A stretch of 64,000 nucleotides of DNA from Xanthostigma xanthostigma (taxonomy: Eukaryota > Arthropoda > Insecta > Raphidioptera > Raphidiidae): assembly GCA_963575645.1 (NCBI GenBank), contig OY754467.1, forward strand, positions 1,116,001 through 1,180,000, read 5' to 3'. This document shows, piece by piece, positions 57,306-64,000 of the stretch; the stretch's first letter is position 1; every line of letters starts with the position of its first letter. The notes under the pieces were generated by a model. The model made no database searches. It had not been told where the DNA came from and was given only the letters and a program-made list of their open reading frames with translations. Position numbers and translations under genes: made by a program.

Positions 57306-57645
57306 TACTATATTGCACATACCGCTTCACTAGTGTTAGTGAGGTGTTTTGGTGTAAACGAACTTTTACAGTGTTTTGTGCATATATGGACTTTTAGTAG
57401 TGAAGTGTTTGGTGCGCATAGACTTTTATTACTTAGGTGTTTTTCTGTTACGGTATTGTTTTTGTTTAATTTGTTCGTTCGTTATTTGTGTTTGTTAACG
57501 TTTGTATTAGTATAAATAAATAGTCTCCATCAGAGAAAGGACAGTTTTGTTACACTATGTTAAATAGATGTTTCAATCGATCAATTATTTTTCTAGCAGA
57601 ATCGACCTAAAATTCTACAATGTTCTTTTCTGATGAAAAAATATA

Positions 57646-58203
57646 CAGTATGTAAACACGTAAGGTGCACATAGGGAAATTAACATTGGGAAAAAATACA
57701 GAGTTAGTCATGACTGCATTAATTGTTATTTCTATTGAATTATCGTGGTAATCTTGAGGATTTCTATTTTGATTTATTTTTTTTACTTGACTTTTTTAAT
57801 AATAAAAAGCTCTATAAATCATTATTTTAATTTTTTTGTACAAAAATAAAACAAAAAAACAACTCCATCTGTTTGGAAACATTTCATTCAAAAATTGTCT
57901 GACTGGTATGACGTATGCGCGTTGGTAAATCAATGACCCAATGTCTTTAGGTTCAACACGAATAGGCGGAGATATTTGATCTCGCACCATATTTAAGTAT
58001 TTTTGGGAATTTAATGTCCCATTAATAAAAAAAGTCCGATATTGTTGTAATCATTTGAATATTTTCTTCGGTAGTATACACATTCATTTTGCAAAAGAAT
58101 ATTATCTGTCAAATTGAAAAACAACATTTCAAGGCTCACTCTGATCCAGTCATTTTTTCCCAATGCTAATTTCCCTATGTGCACCTTACGCGTTTACATA
58201 CTG
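57646..58203. mobile_element. Tc1/mariner-superfamily element, internally deleted
   Basis: TIR CAGTATGTAAACACGTAAGG and its near-perfect inverse, TA at both borders (57644-57645, 58204-58205). Encloses a minus-strand transposase fragment. Confidence 0.8.
57864..58035 (-). pseudogene. Transposase fragment (IS630/Tc1/mariner type)
   Basis: The minus strand reads TFFINGTLNSQKYLNMVRDQ, then ISPPIR, and further on VRQFLNEMFPNRW. These are conserved stretches on either side of the second catalytic Asp in this transposase family. The part that should hold QDGAP is replaced by unrelated residues and the C-terminus is gone, so it is non-functional. Confidence 0.7.
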
Positions 58204-58687
58204 TATGTGGTTACAGTCTAAGATCATTATAAAATCAGATTTTCTGACAATGCTTTTTGCAACCCACCATCAAAGTCGAATCAAAGACATTGGGTTCTAA
58301 TTTAGACGGCGTTTAGTTGGAAACATTACTTATGCATAGATGTGGAAAACATCCATAGTGGTGTGAGTGCGTGTTATCTTGACAGAGAGATTCAGAAATG
58401 GAGAACCGGTTTCAGAGATCTTCGACAATAAAGCAGAGAGAGAGTTCATTCACTCCAACTGGCAGCGGCAGCAACGTCTTGTAACATTTGCATTCACTCG
58501 ATTAGTGAATGCTGAACGCCCGCGACGATTGAGCGCGATTAATTAAGCGAACGAGAAATATAAATTTTATCCCACTTCTGCAACGGCGCATCTGCCATTT
58601 TGAATCCGGACAGTTCCTTCGTTCCGTTTCACAAATGTCCACAATTAACCGAACAAATTTTGCAATCGCAATAGTTTGAAAACCGAT
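58204..58687. other. Upstream flank with a short dispersed repeat
   Basis: About 60 bp from 58214 (TCTAAGATCATTATAAAATC, AGATTTTCTGACAATGC) recurs at 61400-61450. No gene supported. Confidence 0.4.
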
Positions 58688-59087
58688 CGGGGTGGCGTAG
58701 CGGTGAGAGCACTAGACTAGCATTCGGCAGGTACCGAGTTCGAATCCCGACAAGGGCACACTTTTTTCCTGCTGCCTCTCGAAACGGTAAATCCTGTGCC
58801 GGCCGTCTTGTTGAGGTTTTCCATGGTTTCCCTCAATAATTCCAGATTAATATCGGGATGGTTCCTTATTCAAGGCCATGGCCGATTACCTGTCAAACTC
58901 CTGTGTTCAAAATTTACCTACCTTATCCTCATGTCCTAAAATTTTGTCATTCTCCCATAGCTATCAATTAGTTGAAGTTGATAGAAAATAACGGGTAGTA
59001 TGATAGATTGAAAGTAGTAATGGCGTGAATGGCGTCTGTTATGACATAAAGTCGAGAAACGAATTTTAAACGCATTATTATTATTAT
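58688..59087 (+). mobile_element. tRNA-derived SINE
   Basis: A-box TGGCGTAGCGG and B-box AGTTCGAATCCC at normal spacing form a tRNA-like head (58688-58757). The ~320-bp body contains GAGGTTTTCCATGGTTTCCC and AAGGCCATGGCCGATTACC, a pattern found in widely conserved central domains of animal SINEs. It ends in (ATT)n. Confidence 0.8.
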
Positions 59088-59748
59088 TTAAGGAGGTTGA
59101 GCCGTTTTACGAAGATAATGAAAAAAATCTGAAATAATGTTTTTTTAATAGATTTTTTTATAACAAAATTTTCTGTAAAAAATCCAAAATCATTAGGAGA
59201 TTTATAAAGTTAAAAATTAAAAAAAAACTTTTAAATGTAGTCTTATGGAAAATATGTCAATCTAGCATGCAAACGGTACCTACATTTTAATTTTTTGCAA
59301 ATAACCAAATAATATCAGCAGTTCCGAAAACTAACTATGTAAAGCATCGATGTCTTACGCATATTTTAATATTTTTTCCAATTTAATTAGGAGACTTTTA
59401 ATCAATAAAAAAATTATTAAGCCTTAGCACTTTTCGATTATGGACTTTTATTCTTGACAATTTTCACAATTTTAACTGAATTTTCAACTTTTAAAATACA
59501 TATATTTACATAAATTTATTTTTTCTAACCTTACTTTGTACAAAAATTTCAAAAGTTAGACCATTACCTAAGTAAAATACTGAAATAATTAATTAATATT
59601 AAAAAAAAATATTTATTTATGCCTTTATGACAATAATTTATTGGTATATCATCGACTTATAACCTTTCGTAAAAATGTATTATGGAAAAGTTCCCAATTA
59701 GAATTCGACTTACTTTTGATTGGGGCCGTAACGCATCAACCTCCTTAA
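59088..59748. mobile_element. TTAA-flanked element with 13-bp TIRs
   Basis: TTAAGGAGGTTGA at 59088-59100 is mirrored at 59736-59748. The TTAA borders suggest a piggyBac-like target choice. It abuts the tail of the SINE at 58688-59087. Shares an internal block with 6475-6560. Non-coding. Confidence 0.6.
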
Positions 59749-60527
59749 TAGTTTCAAAACGTATAATATTTATATTTATAGAACTTCCCAATTTTTAAAC
59801 GGGAAAAGAGTTTCCAGAAAACGTAGGTATCCGGCATCCAATTGAAGTTAAAAGCTCGCAGATATTTAACCTTGAATATTGCGGGCCGTCGAAAAATTTA
59901 AAACAGCGCTGATAAATGGTACATAGCATTCGTGAGAGTCCAAATTAATAAAATAAAATTTAATTTTTTTAACGCTGAAAGCCATAAAGTTTTTATCTTT
60001 GGTTCCATGCATACCAAGTGGGGTATCTATATTTTATTGTCAGAGATATTTGTATATAGGTATAAGGAGACCTTGAGGTTTCTAATGCAGACATTTCGTG
60101 GGTTAATGGAACCATTATGTTTCCTAAATACATGTATCGTTCCTATTTTATGCATGTTTGTCCGTATTACATATGTGAAAACGCCTTTTTATGTTTTAAT
60201 TTGTATTTAGAACATCAGTTCCCAAACTGGAAGACACATTCCCTTGAAAACTTCGAAGAAATTCCAACCACGGAAGCGAAGACTCGGAGAAAACAGGTGG
60301 AGAGCTATAATCGGAAACAAAATCTGCCTGAGGAAGCTTTTGAGAGAAAAAGTCTAGGCTCTAGCGTTGCAGAAAGATTTTGCAATGACGTTCGATTGCG
60401 TAAACATACATATTTCTCCATATTAAAAGCATTGTAGAGTTTCAAAGCGATCCTACTCGAAAAATAATTGATCGATTGAAACAATATTTTTCTTCGTTTT
60501 TTTGTACAGTTTCCACTTCGAAACAAC
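59749..60527. other. Upstream flank without a supported gene
   Basis: A 106-codon plus-strand frame (60117-60437) with a Lys/Arg/Glu-rich second half matches no family I know and is not called as a gene. Confidence 0.4.
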
Positions 60528-61230
60528 TTTTGACGTGATAACGTCTTATAAATTGATGAATCACCAATCTTATAAATTGATAAAACACCGGCTGCATGTA
60601 CGAAAAAGTGTAACGCGTAACGCATAACGCGTAACGTTCCGCCTGACCCTGTGCGTGCTTTTTGCTAATTTCTCGCTCAATTTAAATCAGATCGGTTTGA
60701 AACCAGTCTTAAACGAAAGAGGAGAACATTTTACATAGATTTCGTATAACAGAATTTGCCTAAACAGTTTTTTTATACAAATTTATATAGAAAAATATTT
60801 TATACAAATTTATATAGAAAAATATTTTATACAAATTTATATAGAAAAATAGCTGTATAAATGCAATGTTGTGTAATGCATGGCGCGACGCGGTCGGTTG
60901 TCTTTGTTTGCCGTACATGGAAATTAGAAGCAAACGTATGTCTTGTCTTAACATGAAAACGGCTGCATTTCTAATGTTTAATTCAATTTTTTGACATTAG
61001 TATATTGTGAAATGCAAAGCCTTCTAAGTTAAGTATTGGAATTAATTAATTATTATTAGAACATAATACTTTGTAAGTTGCAAACGTCACTTTTGACATT
61101 TCTTATCATTCCGACACCAAGGATAAGCGGATTGAAACCAAATTTTGGGAGGTTTAGGTTATGTATTACGGAATACGTTATCACGTAAAACTATCGTCCG
61201 TAAACCGACTTTACAGACAACCAATTTTTT
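60528..61230 (+). mobile_element. Repeat family C, copy 3
   Basis: Long copy, nearly identical in reverse to 14668-15360. The 27-bp minisatellite ATACAAATTTATATAG... has three units here (about 60773-60850). Confidence 0.7.
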
Positions 61231-61830
61231 TCTACGCATTTTGATCAAAATTTAGCTTGAAAGTTGAAAAGCGTTTTTTTTCTATGTAGAACAATCATTT
61301 GTTTTTGTGTGAGTACAATAATGTTCTAGATGACAGGAAGTTTGTATACGACATTAGACTGCTCCTGATGTATATGGAAACTGTAAATATATGATCACAA
61401 TCTAAGGCCATTGTCAAATCAGATTTTTTGACAAGGCTTTCTGCAACTGAGCATAGATGTGGGAAAAAAATTAACGGTGGAATGCAGCGGCAAACTGTTT
61501 GGAAGCCGCTGATCAAGAGGAAGCATCCAGCGAGCCGAAGAGTAATAACGATCTTTTTGGTCTTCGCATGCAAAATGTGGTATTTCAAAAATCGCTAATA
61601 CCTAGCACACAGGTACCTAAAGGAATTTTGTACTGCAAAAAAGAAATACCCCCGGCAGATATCAAGTAAAGTTCGTGTTTTTATTTTATAAAATTAATTC
61701 ACGTTAAAAAACGATAAAAAAAGCCTTTTTCAAAACAAAAATCTTTAAATACAGCCTAGTCGCTCGGAATAACGAATTTTCCCGATTGAGTATAGCTGTG
61801 CAAATAACCAGATCTTTTTCCAAAGCTCAG
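61231..61830. other. Upstream flank without a supported gene
   Basis: Contains the second copy of the 58214-type short repeat at about 61400-61450. Nothing else recognised. Confidence 0.35.
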
Positions 61831-62161
61831 TATAGTATACGCGCCACGGATCTAAAAGGTTCGGAAGTTAGTCACAAACAGCGTCGCAAAGGCGCATTTT
61901 AGACTCCGTTGAGACCCCCACCCCCTCCCAGCTACCTGTACGGAACGTGCGCTCGTTGGTGATTGGTCGTGATCGCTCGTTGCCTTTGTCACTTGTCGCT
62001 TTCCTGCTTTAAAGTACAGTCGAGTACGATATTGTCAAGTTGTTATTGCTATGCTAGTTTTGTTGAGTTGCGAGTTTGTAGTTTTTCAACAGAGTGTACA
62101 AGCGCAAGTCTGCATTCGCATCTAGCTTCCGAGCCTTTTAGATTCGTGGCGCGTACTATAC
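61831..62161. mobile_element. TIR element with CGCGCCACG ends, copy 2
   Basis: Closely similar to 54564-54885; the left end has an extra TA (GTATACGCGCCACG) relative to the right end. Confidence 0.7.
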
Positions 62162-62864
62162 GTGTTTTCTGCCTGTCTGAACTATAGGATCACCCTATAG
62201 GATAACCTAGAAAAGCCGTGGATAAAGTAAATAAATAAAACAATTTTCCCGGACGGGATCCCCTTCGAATACAGTTTTGGAAATACCCAACAATTGTTTT
62301 AAAATTCAAAAGATTCCAGACTTGTTTTTATGTTGCCAACATTTTAGACATTCACTCGACATTTCACAGCGCAGACACTACGTGTTTTTTTTAATCGTAT
62401 GCAAACGTAGTGCGCTGTGATTCATTAACAGTCGAATGACGCTTTGAATGTGACACATTATGGGGAAGCACCGACGCGCATATCTGATTTTGAACGCACC
62501 ATTCACAAAAATGTCAAGTTCAATTTAACACGTTACAAATTACTTCATATAGATAATTCAAACTTCTTAGGAGGCTATGAAACATCGAGAAATTTTGGTC
62601 CGACCCCTAGGTCCCGCCATCCGACCGGCGCCAATTGTGTAAGTGCCTTATGGCAAATACACTAATAAACAGTACTTGTTTGTTATTTTGTTGCTTTGTT
62701 GTCGGCATCACGCGTACCGAAGATTCTAAGAAATTATAAACATATTATATACAAAAGGCTAGAATGATAATAATAATCCGTTTTTAACATGCGTTACGTC
62801 ACAACAAAATTGGATGTCGAGTTATACGAAGTTTTCGAGTTGGCGACGATCGTGTTACTATATA
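62162..62864. other. Upstream flank without a supported gene
   Basis: Includes the partner of the 17686-17740 repeat at 62686-62740. A TTCGACTGTTAATGAATCA / GATTCATTAACAGTCGAATG-like GC word near 62370-62440 is not clearly structured. Confidence 0.35.
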
Positions 62865-63378
62865 CAGGTGATTTTTAAGTTAATTATTTTTTTAACAGCA
62901 TGTAGAAATCAAATAGACGAACAAATATTTTAAGTAACTTTTTTTATCAAAACTCAAAATTAAGAGGGAAACAGCTGTTTGAAGTGTAATTAGATTTTTT
63001 AAATTTTATTTAATTAATTCAAAAGTCCGGTTAACACACGCGAAGAAATGATAGCACGAATCGGAAATGCATCCCAAATAATTCGCGGAAGGCCCTTATC
63101 TCTACTACAAGCATGGCTACGACGCACGCATCTTTGTGTCCAGCAACAAAACGGGGACAACTTCGAACAATTTCTGTGAATACTTGATAATGACAACATA
63201 GTTCCATAGTGACATAACATAACGCCAGGACCGACCTCAAAATTTGATAAAATTTAATAAAACTTTGAAAGCCCGTTTCTCATTTATTTTTGAGTTTTGA
63301 TAAAAAAGTTACTTGAAATATTTGTCTATTTGATTTCTACACGCTGTTAAAAAAAAGAATCAACTTAAAAATCACCTG
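62865..63378 (+). mobile_element. Tc1/mariner-superfamily element with ~95-bp TIRs
   Basis: CAGGTGATTTTTAAGTTAA at the left and its inverse at the right extend to about 95 bp with few mismatches; TA at both borders (62863-62864, 63379-63380). Encloses the C-terminal part of a transposase. Confidence 0.8.
63018..63179 (+). pseudogene. C-terminal transposase fragment
   Basis: Reads VNTREEMIARIGNASQIIRG, then LLQAWLRRTHLCVQQQNG and DNFEQFL before TGA. This is the usual C-terminal end of IS630/Tc1/mariner-type transposases of insects. The catalytic domain is missing, so it is a deletion derivative. Confidence 0.7.
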
Positions 63379-63380
63379 TA

Positions 63381-63906
63381 TAAGATACAATAAACTTTGA
63401 TTTATAGATACATAAGGATGTAAAGTCGCTTACTTCGAGATATTGAGTTCGCCAGACCAGAATTTCGAGTTACAGAGTGTAATATGTATTCACAGAGCCT
63501 CGTTGGGAAATCATATTTAGTTCGAACTACAAAATAAACAAATCACGATTTTGGGTTTAAGCGCAAGGGATAGACTATAGTTTCTAAACGGCAAGTATAA
63601 AAAAAATATCGATATAAGTAACTTTGCTTTCTGACCGTATAGTATTTATTTGTTTTGCAGAATAAAATTTATGTTAAATACGCACAAAATAAATTTAAAT
63701 TCGTTAGCTGTAATAATACTTCTGCGCGTGTGCAATTTGCCAAAATCCGGCTGCAAAACAAATGGCGATCGTATCGCAGAAATAATAATAATGCATAGAC
63801 AGCTGTGCAGTCAGTCAGTGCCCTCTGCGATGTATGTAGGTATTATGGATTTCTACAGAATATTTCCAACAAGTCGTAGAGATTATTTATACCCAACATG
63901 ATTTAG
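63381..63906. other. Upstream flank without a supported gene
   Basis: A plus-strand frame at 63650-63901 has no recognisable domain. Confidence 0.35.
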
Positions 63907-64000
63907 AAATAGGTGTTATATCTATACTAATTTACTAATTTACTAATTATTAATATTATAAATGCGAATGTAAGTTTGTTTGTTACGCTTTCACGCAAAA
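63907..64000 (+). mobile_element. 5' end of a Helitron-type element, cut by the window edge
   Basis: TATA|TCTATACTAATTTAC leads through TATTATAAATGCGAATGTAA to GTTTGTTTGTTACGCTTTCA, a very common 5' region of insect non-autonomous Helitrons. The remainder lies outside the window. Confidence 0.6.

Noticed and set aside
60117-60437. 106-codon plus-strand open frame
   Set aside because: No recognisable domain, unclear start, and no splice or codon-use support; overlaps an equal-length frame on the other strand.

Overview
The window is A+T-rich insect-type genomic DNA. It is dominated by one host gene, the ecdysone-inducible nuclear receptor E78 (Eip78C/NR1E family), on the minus strand. Seven coding exons between 43873 and 734 join in frame to give 533 residues with a complete two-finger DNA-binding domain and a complete ligand-binding domain. 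No other host protein gene could be recognised. The DNA-binding domain, the short 3' introns and the repeat types fit an insect; I cannot fix the order. The Helitron and MITE load resembles that of hemipterans and lepidopterans.

Layout: 1-6.2 kb holds the 3' flank of E78, exons 7 to 3 and a 5'-truncated non-LTR retrotransposon lying antisense in intron 3. 6.2-10.2 kb is intron 2 and exon 2. 10.2-43.5 kb is one 33.3-kb intron packed with transposons. 43.5-43.9 kb is exon 1 with the start codon. 43.9-64 kb is upstream flank, again nearly all repeats.

The main repeat landmark is a young, apparently intact Ty3/Gypsy-type LTR retrotransposon at 23932-33247. Its two 2.1-kb LTRs showed one mismatch on reading. 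Gag and Pol frames are both open, overlap in -1 phase and meet at a GGGAAAC slippery heptamer. It sits inside a (TA)n tract, inside a Helitron (23550-33399), inside a hAT-like element (23152-33523) with an intact 8-bp target duplication. A related unoccupied site lies at 9.7 kb.

Around it are at least four Helitron-type families (A|TC...CTAG|T ends), several hAT, Tc1/mariner/pogo and unclassified TIR elements, many with readable target duplications, and a series of long palindromic fold-back elements. Three fold-back insertions with 11-14 bp target duplications share a small hairpin motif that resembles, but does not fully match, a hammerhead ribozyme core. tRNA-derived SINE or pseudo-tRNA modules occur at 12.1, 22.5, 49.1 and 58.7 kb. 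I found no CRISPR array, rRNA, functional tRNA or prokaryotic operon.
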